From Dyadobacter sp. 676 (GTDB lineage: Bacteria > Bacteroidota > Bacteroidia > Cytophagales > Spirosomataceae), in the NCBI RefSeq assembly GCF_040448675.1, contig NZ_CP159289.1, forward strand, positions 4,633,001-4,697,000: a stretch of 64,000 nucleotides of DNA, given 5' to 3'. Below the pieces are notes generated by a model that did no database searches, was not told the DNA's origin, and was given only the letters and a program-made list of their open reading frames with translations. The position numbers and the translations under genes are program-made. Below, one piece after another: positions 31,477 through 41,079 of the stretch. The stretch's first letter is position 1; each line of letters opens with the position of its first letter.

Positions 31477-31504
31477 ACGGGCTTGCTGCCTTCCGGGTAG
31501 CAGC
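31477..31504 (-). terminator. Possible weak terminator after the DUF4142 gene
   Basis: On the minus strand the segment GGGCTGCTACC pairs imperfectly with GGCAGCAAGCCC (one bulge, one mismatch), followed by a short T-containing run. It lies directly after the DUF4142 stop. It could also be a hairpin between two co-transcribed genes. Confidence 0.35.
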
Positions 31505-31507
31505 CCT

Positions 31508-32029
31508 TCATTTTAGCGAATCCCGCATTGCCCTGGCACGCTCCGAAAATTGCCGCACCACAGGCAGGCGGCCGGCAGCCCATTGTTTCAGTTCGATGTC
31601 GTTTCCTTCGGTGGCCTGGATCTCCATCATATGCTCCGCCCGCTCCTGCGCTGCTACCATCTGGCTGAGGTATAGCGTGTCCAGAGCGGCGCCGCTGGTC
31701 ATCGACAGGCTATCGAGCTGCTGCTGGCGGTCGTCCGAAAGCGTGGTAGGGATTTCAACCTGCTTATCGGCACCCAGTTTTTGCAGAGCCTGTCCGGCTT
31801 TTGTGTGATCGTCGGTCATTTCCTCGGCGTAGTCGCGGATGGCTTTCACAGTAGTGCCCGAAGCCGCAACCTGGCCTGCGTTGACCTGAAAAAGCGCGTC
31901 ATCGGCCGCCGCGAGAATAAACTGCTTGTCGATCTCGGTGATCGGTCCGGGGCCGGTTTGCTTATCGTCGTCGCATCCTGTGCCGGCGAGCACGATTGTT
32001 GTCAGGAAATAGATCAGGTATCTGCGCAT
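31508..32029 (-). CDS. DUF4142 exported protein
   Basis: Predicted exported protein of 173 residues with a signal and lipobox-like end (VLAGTGCDDDKQ). The mature part is a helical bundle with DUF4142 features: DKQFILAAADDALFQVNAGQ, KAIRDYAEEMTDDHTKAGQAL and LSQMVAAQERAEHMME. This ferritin-like-looking family is linked to stress in other bacteria, but the reaction is unknown. It lies upstream of the small stress-like gene on the same strand. Confidence 0.82.
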   Translation of the reverse strand: MRRYLIYFLTTIVLAGTGCDDDKQTGPGPITEIDKQFILAAADDALFQVNAGQVAASGTTVKAIRDYAEEMTDDHTKAGQALQKLGADKQVEIPTTLSDDRQQQLDSLSMTSGAALDTLYLSQMVAAQERAEHMMEIQATEGNDIELKQWAAGRLPVVRQFSERARAMRDSLK

Positions 32030-32212
32030 GGCTCTTTCAGCTGTTTGGCAACGGGCGGATAATTATTGTGCCAGCCCGCGTTGCGGTTTATAATATTAGT
32101 TCTGCAAATTGAGAAAATGAACTAGACCGCGCACGGTAATTCGTCACTTCACTGAGAGTGGTCATGTATTTAAAAGACAAAAAAGGACCTGTTCCGGTAA
32201 CGGGAGAACCGT

Positions 32213-33250
32213 ATGAATACAGAGAAGCAGGAAGGATTTGATAACGGGAAGCCGCCCGCGCCGGAGGTAATGTACCGCGCGATTTTTGACAACACGACCG
32301 ACGCGATCGTACTATGCGATCATGACGGTTGTTGCACCGACCTGAACGACGCGGCGCTACGCATGCTCGGGTACGAAGGCGACGAACTGAAAGGCGTTTG
32401 CATCGACCGGTTCCTTCAACTACCCGAGGAGGTGCCGTTTGCCCTGGTATGGAAGAACTTCCTCAATGGTGAAATTCTCAACGGTTTGATGAAAATACGG
32501 AGAAGGGACGGTTCGCTTCTGACCGGCAGCTTCAATGCCAAACCCAACATTCTTCCGGGCCTGCACATGTGCGTGATCACCGACATGACCGAGCGGCTGG
32601 AAAAGAAACGCGAACTCGTGGAGAGCGAGCGGCGGTTTAAAGCGCTGGTCCAGGAGGGTGCAGACCTCATTGCCATTCTCGACCAGCAAGGGAACTACAA
32701 GTTTGTCAGCGAAAGCAGTTATCCGATCCTGGGTATTCATCCTCAAACTTTTATCGGTAAGAATGCGTTCGGGTGGGTCCACCCCGACGACCGCGACACC
32801 ATTCTGGCATTATTTTTAAAAATCAGCGAGCACCGGCAGATTAAAACGGAACCCTATCGCTTTATGGACGGGTCGGGAAATTACCGGTGGATCATGACCG
32901 CGGCTACCAACATGACCGACGATCCGGCTGTACGAGGCATTGTAGCGAATTCGAGGGACATCACCGATACGGTGGAAAAGGCCAGGGCCCTGACCGTGAG
33001 CAACGAGCGCTACCGGCGCCAGAACCAACGGCTGAAAGAGATCGCGTGGACGCAGTCGCATATGGTGCGGGCGCCGCTTACGCGCCTGATGGGCCTCGTA
33101 GATCTGCTTCAAACCGGCAATTATGGCGGAATGTCCTTCACAGAGGTTCTGGGCTTGATAAGGTCGTCGGCCAGGGAACTGGATGAAGTGGTCCGGGAAA
33201 TTGTACGCAAGGCAGATAAAGTTCAGAACGATGACGAATCACAGGCTTAA
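32213..33250 (+). CDS. PAS-domain sensor with HisKA-like helix but no ATPase domain
   Basis: Soluble protein of 345 residues with two PAS domains (about 20-135 and 145-265, each followed by a PAC-type end such as ITDMTERLEKKRELV and SRDITDTVEKARAL). The C-terminus has a dimerisation helix with a possible phospho-His (TQSHMVRAPLTRLMGLVDLL) but stops before any N, G1 or G2 box, so it cannot phosphorylate itself. The stop overlaps the receiver gene by 20 bases. The pair may act with a separate kinase, or the protein may be a phosphotransfer or dimerisation partner. Confidence 0.8.
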   Translation: MNTEKQEGFDNGKPPAPEVMYRAIFDNTTDAIVLCDHDGCCTDLNDAALRMLGYEGDELKGVCIDRFLQLPEEVPFALVWKNFLNGEILNGLMKIRRRDGSLLTGSFNAKPNILPGLHMCVITDMTERLEKKRELVESERRFKALVQEGADLIAILDQQGNYKFVSESSYPILGIHPQTFIGKNAFGWVHPDDRDTILALFLKISEHRQIKTEPYRFMDGSGNYRWIMTAATNMTDDPAVRGIVANSRDITDTVEKARALTVSNERYRRQNQRLKEIAWTQSHMVRAPLTRLMGLVDLLQTGNYGGMSFTEVLGLIRSSARELDEVVREIVRKADKVQNDDESQA

Positions 33251-33656
33251 AATCCTTCTGGTGGACGACGACAAGGTCATGTTGTTCCTGCATGACACCT
33301 TCCTCAAAAGAAGTGGTATTTTGTGCGATACCGTCCTTTGCTACAATGGCCGGGAAGCTTTGGAATATCTGGATATGAATCAGGGCATGGAGACGACGTT
33401 CTTTGTGTTGCTGGATATCAACATGCCGGTCATGAATGGCTGGGAATTCCTGAGGGCTATCGACGATAAGCCTTATCTGCCGAAAGTATTGATCGTCATG
33501 GTGAGCTCGGCCACAGAAGAGAGCGAAAAAGCCCGCGCATTCACATTCGGACAGGTGATCGATTACCAGCAGAAGCCTCTTACGGTCGAAACCTGCCGGC
33601 GGATTCTCGGTTCGGAGAGGCTGCGCGGTTTTTTCGGCGACATCATTCACGAGTAG
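33231..33656 (+). CDS. Single-domain response regulator (CheY-like)
   Basis: Receiver-only protein of 141 residues. The start ATG at 33231 gives MTNHRLKILLVDDDKVM; an earlier in-frame start would only add residues in the preceding gene. The acidic pocket is VDDD, the phospho-acceptor Asp is in VLLDINMPVMNG, followed by the Ser/Thr switch (MVSSATEE) and the conserved Lys (QQKPLT). No output domain is present. It is translationally coupled to the PAS protein, which lacks an ATPase, so the phosphate donor must come from elsewhere. Confidence 0.85.
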   Translation: MTNHRLKILLVDDDKVMLFLHDTFLKRSGILCDTVLCYNGREALEYLDMNQGMETTFFVLLDINMPVMNGWEFLRAIDDKPYLPKVLIVMVSSATEESEKARAFTFGQVIDYQQKPLTVETCRRILGSERLRGFFGDIIHE

Positions 33657-33961
33657 AGCTTTGACCTGCCGGTAATAAAAGTGGCTTTGTTATTGAAATA
33701 CACTCCGTTTGCCACCTCTCGGACGGTCCTCGTTTCCTTGCTTTTTACGGGCCCATTTTACAACGACGACTAGCAGGGGGCTATTTCCGTTACACGCGTA
33801 TGCCAGCTGCCTTTCGTAGTATATTGTCAAGTCATTTACCCCGCATATTTCTACGAATACATCTTTCCTTTTTCCGGAATCACTTTAAAATAATATTTCT
33901 TAGGTTTATAGTGATATAGTCATACCTTTGGGACCCAGCAAAAGAAAAAGTTCGACTGTGC
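33657..33961. other. Intergenic region before the ECF sigma gene
   Basis: 305 bases with no convincing ORF or RNA gene. The only recognisable element is a -7-type box (TACCTTTG, 33923-33930) in front of the sigma factor gene. A T-rich pyrimidine stretch near 33862-33875 is not accompanied by a strong hairpin. Confidence 0.5.
33923..33930 (+). promoter_or_regulatory. TAnnTTTG -7 element before the ECF sigma gene
   Basis: TACCTTTG matches the Bacteroidota housekeeping -7 consensus. Nineteen bases upstream the sequence is TTAG, a partial match to the -33 TTTG. Transcription would start near 33937, giving a leader of about 25 bases. Confidence 0.5.
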
Positions 33962-34567
33962 ATGACTAGCGGTGAAAACTCTCTGCAATCCAGGGATATC
34001 CGGCTCTGGAAAGAGCTGGTTCGGGGTTGTGATCAGGCATTGGGGCAGCTTATGCAGGTGCATTTCAAGGCATTGCTCAACTACGGGTTTAAATTTGTGA
34101 AGGACGACGCCTTTGTGAAGGACTGTATTCAGGAAGTCTTCATTGATTTGTGGCGCACCCGCGAACGCGTGGCCGAGCCCGGATCCATTAAAGCTTATCT
34201 GCTTGTATCGCTTCGCCGTAAGATCATGCGCAACCGCCGCACAATGCGCTTCGGCGACCCGTCGCTGTTGGTGCCCGAGGAGGCTACCTTCTCCATCGAA
34301 TTCTCCCCGGAATGGTGGATGATCGAACAGGAAACGCTTGCCCGGAAAACACGGATGATCTCCGACATGCTCGACGCCCTGCCTGCACGGCAAAGGGAGG
34401 TCGTTTACCTTAAATATTATCAGGAGCTGAGCAGGGAAGAAATTTCCGCGATGCTCGACATTGCCCCTCAAACCGTTTCCAATCTGCTTCAAATGGCCTA
34501 CGGCCAGCTCCGCAAACGTTTTAGCCCATCGGCGATCGGTACGTTGCTTTTGTTATTATTTTATTGA
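33962..34567 (+). CDS. ECF-type RNA polymerase sigma-70 factor
   Basis: Sigma factor of 201 residues. Region 2 is visible in FVKDDAFVKDCIQEVFIDLWRT style text (about 47-66, DCIQEVFIDLW is the typical segment) and region 4 in LPARQREVVYLKYYQ with the helix-turn-helix SREEISAMLDIAPQTVSNLL (about 158-177). It is followed by a FecR anti-sigma gene, a SusC gene with an N-terminal STN signalling domain, and SusD. This is the classic cell-surface signalling set: ligand binding at SusC relieves FecR and frees this sigma factor to transcribe the uptake genes. Confidence 0.92.
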   Translation: MTSGENSLQSRDIRLWKELVRGCDQALGQLMQVHFKALLNYGFKFVKDDAFVKDCIQEVFIDLWRTRERVAEPGSIKAYLLVSLRRKIMRNRRTMRFGDPSLLVPEEATFSIEFSPEWWMIEQETLARKTRMISDMLDALPARQREVVYLKYYQELSREEISAMLDIAPQTVSNLLQMAYGQLRKRFSPSAIGTLLLLLFY

Positions 34568-34675
34568 TTGTGAGCATTTTGAATCGGGTTTCCTGAAAAT
34601 ATTTCAAAAAAATATAAAAGTTATGGTATCCGCCCGCAGGCATTGGTATCTCTGTGTTAGAAGCGTTCCCCAACC

Positions 34676-35764
34676 ATGAATTACCGAGACTATACAGCCA
34701 ACGATTTCGTCGCTGATCCCTTTTTCAGGTCCTGGGTGCTGGATGACGCCCCTGATGCGATGGATTTCTGGCAAAGCTGGCTAAAAGAACACCCCGACCG
34801 CCGGGAAGAAGTGGACGAAGCCCGTGCTTTTTTGTACGTGCTGGCAGAACGGAAACTAAGGATGGGAGCGGGGGAACTGGATGGCCGGGTGCAACGTCTG
34901 ATTGCACAAGTGCGTGAGGAAGCCGGGGCCGCTGAAAAACGGCGTAGGCGTGCGTTTTACCAAATATTCGGCATTGCGGCCTCTGTGTGTATGATAGCGG
35001 CGGGCGGTTGGTGGGGTTACAGGCAAGTGGTGAAAAGCCCGGTCGGCCAGCAAGGCATAGCCGGGAAATATTACAAAACCGGTGGCAACGTCGTGTATTT
35101 CAATAAGGCGGCGAAGCCAGTGACGGTGAGGCTGGAAGATGGTAGCATGGTCAGCATTAACCCGGAAAGCGAATTGGAATACCCCGAAAAATTCACCGCG
35201 GCGAAACGTGAAGTGCATTTGAAGGGCGAAGCGTTTTTCCGGATAACGCGGGACGCCCGCAGGCCGTTTATCGTGGTAACAAAAGAGCTTGTGACACAGG
35301 TACTCGGGACGAGTTTTACGGTGAGGTCGTTTGAAAAAGACCTTAATGCGTCGGTCGCTGTGAAAACCGGACGGGTGTCGGTGTTCCCGAAGGCGGGTAA
35401 TGGAAGCCCGGCAAAAGAAGCGGGTATGCTGCTGAAACCGAATCAACGGGTAGTATTCGATAAACGGGAAGCGAAACTGGTGAAAGTGATCGTGGAAACG
35501 CCCGTACGCGTGAGCGACTTGCCGGCTGCGGCGCTTGTATTCGATGAAGCGCCGGTGCGGAAAGTGTTCAAATCGATTGAAAATGAGTATGGTATCAAAA
35601 TACTATATAATGAAGAAGCGCTGTCCGCCTGCCTGCTGACGGCCAATCTTTCGGGGTTATCGATGTATGAGCAGCTCGACCTGATATGCCGTATTATCCA
35701 CGCCGGATATAAAGTTTCGGACGGACAAATCGTCGTAAGCGGAGAAGGCTGCCGACCTGAATAA
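34676..35764 (+). CDS. FecR-family anti-sigma factor
   Basis: Inner-membrane regulator of 362 residues. The cytoplasmic N-terminus (about 1-95) binds the sigma factor and includes FWQSWLKEHPDRREEVDEA; one membrane helix follows (FGIAASVCMIAAGGWWGY, about 99-116). The periplasmic FecR domain has VRLEDGSMVSINPESELEYP and LGTSFTVRSF, and the C-terminal DUF4974 part (FDEAPVRKVFKSIENEYGIKI) resembles the STN fold that contacts the partner receptor. It lies 108 bases after the sigma gene and 94 bases before the SusC start. Confidence 0.92.
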   Translation: MNYRDYTANDFVADPFFRSWVLDDAPDAMDFWQSWLKEHPDRREEVDEARAFLYVLAERKLRMGAGELDGRVQRLIAQVREEAGAAEKRRRRAFYQIFGIAASVCMIAAGGWWGYRQVVKSPVGQQGIAGKYYKTGGNVVYFNKAAKPVTVRLEDGSMVSINPESELEYPEKFTAAKREVHLKGEAFFRITRDARRPFIVVTKELVTQVLGTSFTVRSFEKDLNASVAVKTGRVSVFPKAGNGSPAKEAGMLLKPNQRVVFDKREAKLVKVIVETPVRVSDLPAAALVFDEAPVRKVFKSIENEYGIKILYNEEALSACLLTANLSGLSMYEQLDLICRIIHAGYKVSDGQIVVSGEGCRPE

Positions 35765-35858
35765 AATTGCTTTTATAACCACCTGAACGCCATCCGCAGA
35801 TGTGGAGGGTAGGGAAGATTTTGCCTTAGTTTTTTCAAAAAAGCATGAAACTGAGAAT

Positions 35859-38800
35859 ATGGCCGGAAATCTACGTCTTAAAACAATTGTGTGGCATGCC
35901 ATGAAACTGTCCTTTTTGCAGTTATGCATAATAGTCTTCTTTACGAAGGGAACGTTTAGTCATCACCGTGTAGCTGCCCAGGACCTGCTCGAACAGCGTA
36001 TTACCGTCAAAATAGAGGACAAGCCGTTAAAAAGCGCGCTTTCAACGATCGAACGGAGCTCGGGTGTCAGGTTCATCTATAATCCCGCCGAAATACGCTC
36101 GTCGGTGAACGTAACTTTTCAGGCATCGAATGAGCCGCTCGCCGGTGCGTTGGTACGGCTGTTGAAACCGCTGTCAATCCGGTATGAAGTGGCAGGGAAG
36201 CAGATAATGCTATTCAGGACCGACCGTAGCTCTTTCCCGAAAGAGGAAGCACCGGTCGGGACGGAACAAGCCTTGCATGTGCGAACGACAGCCGCCACGG
36301 TAAAAGGCAAGGTGACCGATGAAAAAGGCGATGCGCTTCCCGGTGTGAGCGTGGTTGTAAAAGGAACATCGCGCGGTACCACGACCAATTCGGCCGGGCT
36401 GTATGAACTGGAACTGGGCGAAGGCGACAACACGCTGATATTCTCATTTGTTGGTTATCTCTCGCAGGAAATCCCGCTTGGCGGGCGCTCCCAGGTAAAT
36501 GTGGCCATGAAGACCGATACCAAGGCCCTGGACGAAGTGGTAGTGGTTGGTTATGGTGAAATGAAAAGGGCCGACCTGACCACCGCGCAAACCTCCGTTT
36601 CTGCAAAAGATATCGCCCGCACTACCAATACAACACTCGAACAGGCAATCCAGGGCCGCGCCGCGGGCGTATACATTACGCAGAACTCTGGACAGCCGGG
36701 CGGAGGAATTTCGGTGAATATCCGTGGCATTAACTCCGTAAGTGGAAGTAATGAGCCGCTTTATGTGGTAGACGGCGTTCAAATACAGGGGCAATCGGTG
36801 GCATTCGGCGCACAAAGTTCCTCCAACCCGCTGGCCGGCCTTAATCCGGCGGACATCGAATCGGTGGAAGTGTTGCAGGGCCCTTCCGCAACGGCTATTT
36901 ATGGCTCCCGAGCCACCAATGGTGTACTTCTGATCACCACAAAGAGAGGCAAATCGGGTGATTCCAAGATTTCCTACGGGTACCAGTTTAGCATTCAGAC
37001 GCCCCCAAAGCCCTTGAAAGTAATGGATTTGCGCCAGTACGCGCAGATGGTGGGAGAATACCACCAGCTGGCAGGCGGAGAAACCCCCGAAGAGTTCCTC
37101 GATCCGTCGCTACTGGGTAAAGGCACCGACTGGCAGAAGGAACTGTTCAAGAACGCGCCTATGCACAAGCATCAGCTCAGCCTGAGCGGCGGCAACGAGA
37201 GAACTACCTATTATCTCTCGGGAGAATATCTGAAACAGGATGGTGTCGCGCTCGGTTCGGGATTTAACCGGTATGCATTCAGGCTTAATCTGGATAATAA
37301 GCCCCGGGAGTGGGCAAGTATAGGTGCCAATCTGAGCTTCAATCAAACCAACGACAACCTGACGACCAGCCAGGAAAACATTATCTCCAACGCTTTGCAG
37401 CTAACGCCACAAGTACCTGTGCGGAATATCGATGGCAGTTGGGGCGGTGGCGATGAAAGCAATGGCGCCAATATCTTCGCACCTGTAAACCCGATCGCAA
37501 TTGCGAACCTGACGACCAATAAACTGGTGCGAAGGCAACTGCTCGGTGGCCTGACTATCGGCGTAAGATTGATGAAGAGCCTCCAATTCAGGACCTCGTT
37601 CAACACTAACCTCGGATTTTCGAACTCCTCCTATTATATACCCACTTACAAAATCGGCTGGGCGCAGAATGTGACGGCTTCGTACACGAACGGATCGGGC
37701 GTGAACACATACTGGAACTGGAACCAGCTGCTGGAATACAGCACGCAAATAGGCAGGCATAGCATCAACGCCATGTTTAGCCACGAGTCGCAGGAATCGT
37801 CGTGGAAGAATCTGGGCGGATCGAGGACAGGCTTCCTGACAAACGACATTCTCGATCTGGCGGCCGGGGACGCACTCACGGCCAGTAACTCCGGTGGCTC
37901 GGGCGAATGGGCGATGGAATCCTATCTGGGCAGGGTGAATTACAGTTTTGCGGATCGCTATATTGTTATGGCGACTGTCCGCCGCGACGGTTCGGCGAAT
38001 TTCGGGGCCGATAACAAGTGGGGCGTCTTCCCATCGTTATCGGCGGCCTGGCGCGTTTCGCAGGAGCCGTTCTTTCACGTTCCGGCGATCAACGAATTGA
38101 AGCTGCGCTTTGAAACGGGTATTACGGGGAACCAGGGAAGCGGGGGGATTTATTCGCCTATGGGTACCGGCACCACTCCTACAACTACCGGGTTTTTACC
38201 CACAAAATATGCGAACGCGGGCTTGAAATGGGAAGAAACGAAAACCCGCAATTTCGGAATCAACCTCGCGATGCTACAAAACCGCATTCAGATTGAATTC
38301 GACTATTATATTAAAAATACAGATAACCTGCTGATGGAGAAGCCGCTGCCGTGGTATATGGGTACCAATGGCGTAGGAGCGGTAGGCTCACCGACAGTGA
38401 ATATAGGCGCATTGCAGAACAAAGGCTGGGGACTTACGGTCAACACGGTGAATATCAACCGCGGCGGGTTCAAATGGGAATCGAACCTGAATGTCTCAGG
38501 TTTTAAAACCAAAATCAAATCGTTCTATTCCGATGCGGCGTTTGTGGACCGTACTTCGTGGTGGCTAGCCGACTGGACGCAACGTTCGGAGGTTGGCAAA
38601 GCGCCGTGGTTATTCCGGGGATATATCGAGGAAGGCCTGTTCCAATCGGTTGCGGAAATCGAAAGCAGCGCATTACCGGTGGACAACAACGGAGTGAAAC
38701 TGCCGGTCAACGAGAACAATATCTGGGTAGGCGACGTGAAATTCAGGGATGTGAACGGCGATGGAATCATCAACGAGAAAGACCAGGCCGTGATCGGTAA

Positions 38801-39365
38801 TCCCTGGCCGAAGGCATTCGCCGGATTTACCAATACTTTTTCCTATAAAGGGTTTGACCTGAGTGTTTTGCTGACGAGTACTTATGGAAATGACGTCTAT
38901 AATTTCCTGGGGAAACTGAATACGAACGCAAGCAATATCAACCTGAGCCGAAACCTGCTCATACATGCCATGGACTACGCCCGGCCGATCACCCGAGCGG
39001 ACGGGACAGTGGGCCTTGCAAACCCCGGAACAGACGTTGCCCGCATTTCGAACGGCCCTAACGGTAATTTCGCACGCCATACCGACAAATGGGTGGAAGA
39101 CGGTTCCTTTATACGGTTGAAGAACATTTCATTGACCTACAACCTGCCCGTTTCGCTGGTATCACGCCAGAAAGTGGTCAGGGGCGCGCGCGTCTCCGTG
39201 AGCGGGCAGAACATCGCCACGCTCACGCGCTATTCGGGTTTTGATCCCGAAGTGGGGGCTTACGTTTCGCGCGACGCCAGTGCCGGTAACCAGGCGATAG
39301 GGCTCGATTATGGCCGTTACCCGCTCACGCCGGTGTATACGGTCAGTTTGGGATTGGATTTTTAA
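35859..39365 (+). CDS. SusC/RagA-type TonB-linked outer-membrane receptor with STN domain
   Basis: Outer-membrane importer of 1168 residues from the ATG at 35859; an in-frame GTG at 35802 is less likely. A signal region (MKLSFLQLCIIVFFTKG) precedes an STN signalling domain (about 60-110: ITVKIEDKPLKSALSTIER), a carboxypeptidase-like domain with the plug TonB box region (VDEKGDALPGVSVVVKGTSRG and DEVVVVGYGEMKRADLT) and the barrel, ending YTVSLGLDF. The STN domain pairs it with the FecR/sigma genes just upstream. The SusD gene follows after 12 bases. The cargo is probably a glycan or glycoconjugate, not deducible here. Confidence 0.93.
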   Translation: MAGNLRLKTIVWHAMKLSFLQLCIIVFFTKGTFSHHRVAAQDLLEQRITVKIEDKPLKSALSTIERSSGVRFIYNPAEIRSSVNVTFQASNEPLAGALVRLLKPLSIRYEVAGKQIMLFRTDRSSFPKEEAPVGTEQALHVRTTAATVKGKVTDEKGDALPGVSVVVKGTSRGTTTNSAGLYELELGEGDNTLIFSFVGYLSQEIPLGGRSQVNVAMKTDTKALDEVVVVGYGEMKRADLTTAQTSVSAKDIARTTNTTLEQAIQGRAAGVYITQNSGQPGGGISVNIRGINSVSGSNEPLYVVDGVQIQGQSVAFGAQSSSNPLAGLNPADIESVEVLQGPSATAIYGSRATNGVLLITTKRGKSGDSKISYGYQFSIQTPPKPLKVMDLRQYAQMVGEYHQLAGGETPEEFLDPSLLGKGTDWQKELFKNAPMHKHQLSLSGGNERTTYYLSGEYLKQDGVALGSGFNRYAFRLNLDNKPREWASIGANLSFNQTNDNLTTSQENIISNALQLTPQVPVRNIDGSWGGGDESNGANIFAPVNPIAIANLTTNKLVRRQLLGGLTIGVRLMKSLQFRTSFNTNLGFSNSSYYIPTYKIGWAQNVTASYTNGSGVNTYWNWNQLLEYSTQIGRHSINAMFSHESQESSWKNLGGSRTGFLTNDILDLAAGDALTASNSGGSGEWAMESYLGRVNYSFADRYIVMATVRRDGSANFGADNKWGVFPSLSAAWRVSQEPFFHVPAINELKLRFETGITGNQGSGGIYSPMGTGTTPTTTGFLPTKYANAGLKWEETKTRNFGINLAMLQNRIQIEFDYYIKNTDNLLMEKPLPWYMGTNGVGAVGSPTVNIGALQNKGWGLTVNTVNINRGGFKWESNLNVSGFKTKIKSFYSDAAFVDRTSWWLADWTQRSEVGKAPWLFRGYIEEGLFQSVAEIESSALPVDNNGVKLPVNENNIWVGDVKFRDVNGDGIINEKDQAVIGNPWPKAFAGFTNTFSYKGFDLSVLLTSTYGNDVYNFLGKLNTNASNINLSRNLLIHAMDYARPITRADGTVGLANPGTDVARISNGPNGNFARHTDKWVEDGSFIRLKNISLTYNLPVSLVSRQKVVRGARVSVSGQNIATLTRYSGFDPEVGAYVSRDASAGNQAIGLDYGRYPLTPVYTVSLGLDF

Positions 39366-39377
39366 TCAAGCTGAAAA

Positions 39378-41060
39378 ATGAAATACCTGAAAAACATTTA
39401 CCGGGGATTTGCAATACTGCTTATCCCCGTGGCGCTAGGGGCCTGTTCGGAGGAGTTTCTGGAACGGCCGCCGAAAGATGCGATTGTGGACGCGGGTTTT
39501 TACCAGACCGACGACCAGGTGCTGGCAAGTACCGCGCTGTTATACAGTAAAGTATGGTTCGACTACAACGACAAGGCATCGTATAACCTCGGCGATTTTC
39601 GTGCGGGAACTGCATTTTCGGCCTGGAACGACCGGGGTAATGTTCTTTTTAACACCACAGGAAATACACCGGAAAACGGCTCCGCGTGGCGATCGTTTTT
39701 TATCGTGGTGGGACAGTCGAATCTCGCCATTCAAAACATTCAGAGATATGCCGGCGCCTCCGTTTCGTCGTCGGTAAAAAAACACGCCATTGCCGAGGCG
39801 CGGTTCATGCGCGCACTCGCTTACCGCTTTTTGGTAATGAACTGGGGCGCGGTGCCGGTGATAGAGAACAACCTTGCATTGCTTTCCGACACCACCGTGC
39901 AACGTAACACGCCCAAGAGTGTCTGGAAATTCATTACCAGCGAAATGCGGCAGATCGCGGAAGATTTACCGGAGAAACCATTGCGTGTGGGCAGGCTCAC
40001 AAAGTGGTCGGCGGAAGGAATGCTGGCGCGGTTTTACCTTACCCGCGCCGGCGTGGAGGCGGGGGCGTCGGGGCAGCGGAACCAGGTCTTTCTGGACAGC
40101 GCGAGATATTACGCGGAAAGGGTGATCACATTGAGCGGTGCTTCGCTTCTGGGCAAATACGCCGACCTCTTTCTGTATCCTTACGACAACAACGCAGAGT
40201 CGCTTTTCTCCTTGCAGTGGGTTTATTCGCCCGGTGCCTGGGGGACGCAGAATTCCACACCGGCATATCTCGCATACGGTCCCGATATTGCCAATGGGGA
40301 CGGCTGGGGAGGCGACAAAGGCGCTACCTGGTGGATGATGCAGCAATATGAGGGCATCAAAACGGTATCGGAAAACGTAATGCAGGGCCGGACGGTTGAC
40401 CAGCGGTTGAAAGCGACATTCATGCTACCGGGAGCGAGTTATCCGGAAATCACCCAGACAATTCCGGGCGGGAGCCAGAAACTGGTTTATCCGTTCACAG
40501 GCACGGACAACAATTTTATCGCCATCAAGAAATATATCACGGGCAAGGCCGTGGATGTTGGCGGGCAAGCCGCCCAGCAAAACTACGGCCATGATACGTA
40601 CATGATGCGGCTGGCCGAGATGTACCTGGTCTACGCGGAGGCTGTTTTGGGAAACAATGCTTCTACTGCCGACGCTAAGGCGCTGCAATACTTTAACCAG
40701 GTACATACGCGTGCTGGCTTGTCGCCGGTTACCGGTTCACTTACTTTCGATCAGATCTTTAAAGAACGCATCGTCGAGTTTGCGATGGAAGGAATGGCGT
40801 GGTATGACCTGGTGAGTTTGCATTACTATAACCCCACGAAGGCATATGCCATTCTGAATGCACAGGACCGCGGTTTTTTCTTTACGAAACCCGACCGGTT
40901 TCCTGATCCGACTTCCTGGACTTTCACAAAGACCGCCTGGGCGACCGCGGAGCGGAAAATCGACGCGAACAGTGGGAATTTTTTGCTGCCGATCCCGTCC
41001 GCGGAGCTGAGCCAGGCGCCGAACCTTCAAAAACCGGCTGTCGATTATCGATCCAAGTAA
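39378..41060 (+). CDS. SusD/RagB-family nutrient-binding lipoprotein
   Basis: Surface lipoprotein of 560 residues that forms the lid of the SusC transporter. The lipobox is VALGACSEEFLE with Cys about 23. SusD marks include FLERPPKDAIVDAGFY at the start, a TPR-like helical part (KKHAIAEARFMRALAYRFLVMNWG), LAEMYLVYAEAVL, and the C-terminal FKERIVEFAMEGMAWYDLV. Typical family length. Located 12 bases after SusC and 19 bases before the glycan-binding gene, so it belongs to the same transcript. Confidence 0.93.
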   Translation: MKYLKNIYRGFAILLIPVALGACSEEFLERPPKDAIVDAGFYQTDDQVLASTALLYSKVWFDYNDKASYNLGDFRAGTAFSAWNDRGNVLFNTTGNTPENGSAWRSFFIVVGQSNLAIQNIQRYAGASVSSSVKKHAIAEARFMRALAYRFLVMNWGAVPVIENNLALLSDTTVQRNTPKSVWKFITSEMRQIAEDLPEKPLRVGRLTKWSAEGMLARFYLTRAGVEAGASGQRNQVFLDSARYYAERVITLSGASLLGKYADLFLYPYDNNAESLFSLQWVYSPGAWGTQNSTPAYLAYGPDIANGDGWGGDKGATWWMMQQYEGIKTVSENVMQGRTVDQRLKATFMLPGASYPEITQTIPGGSQKLVYPFTGTDNNFIAIKKYITGKAVDVGGQAAQQNYGHDTYMMRLAEMYLVYAEAVLGNNASTADAKALQYFNQVHTRAGLSPVTGSLTFDQIFKERIVEFAMEGMAWYDLVSLHYYNPTKAYAILNAQDRGFFFTKPDRFPDPTSWTFTKTAWATAERKIDANSGNFLLPIPSAELSQAPNLQKPAVDYRSK

Positions 41061-41079
41061 TGCATTTAACGGTATTTTT

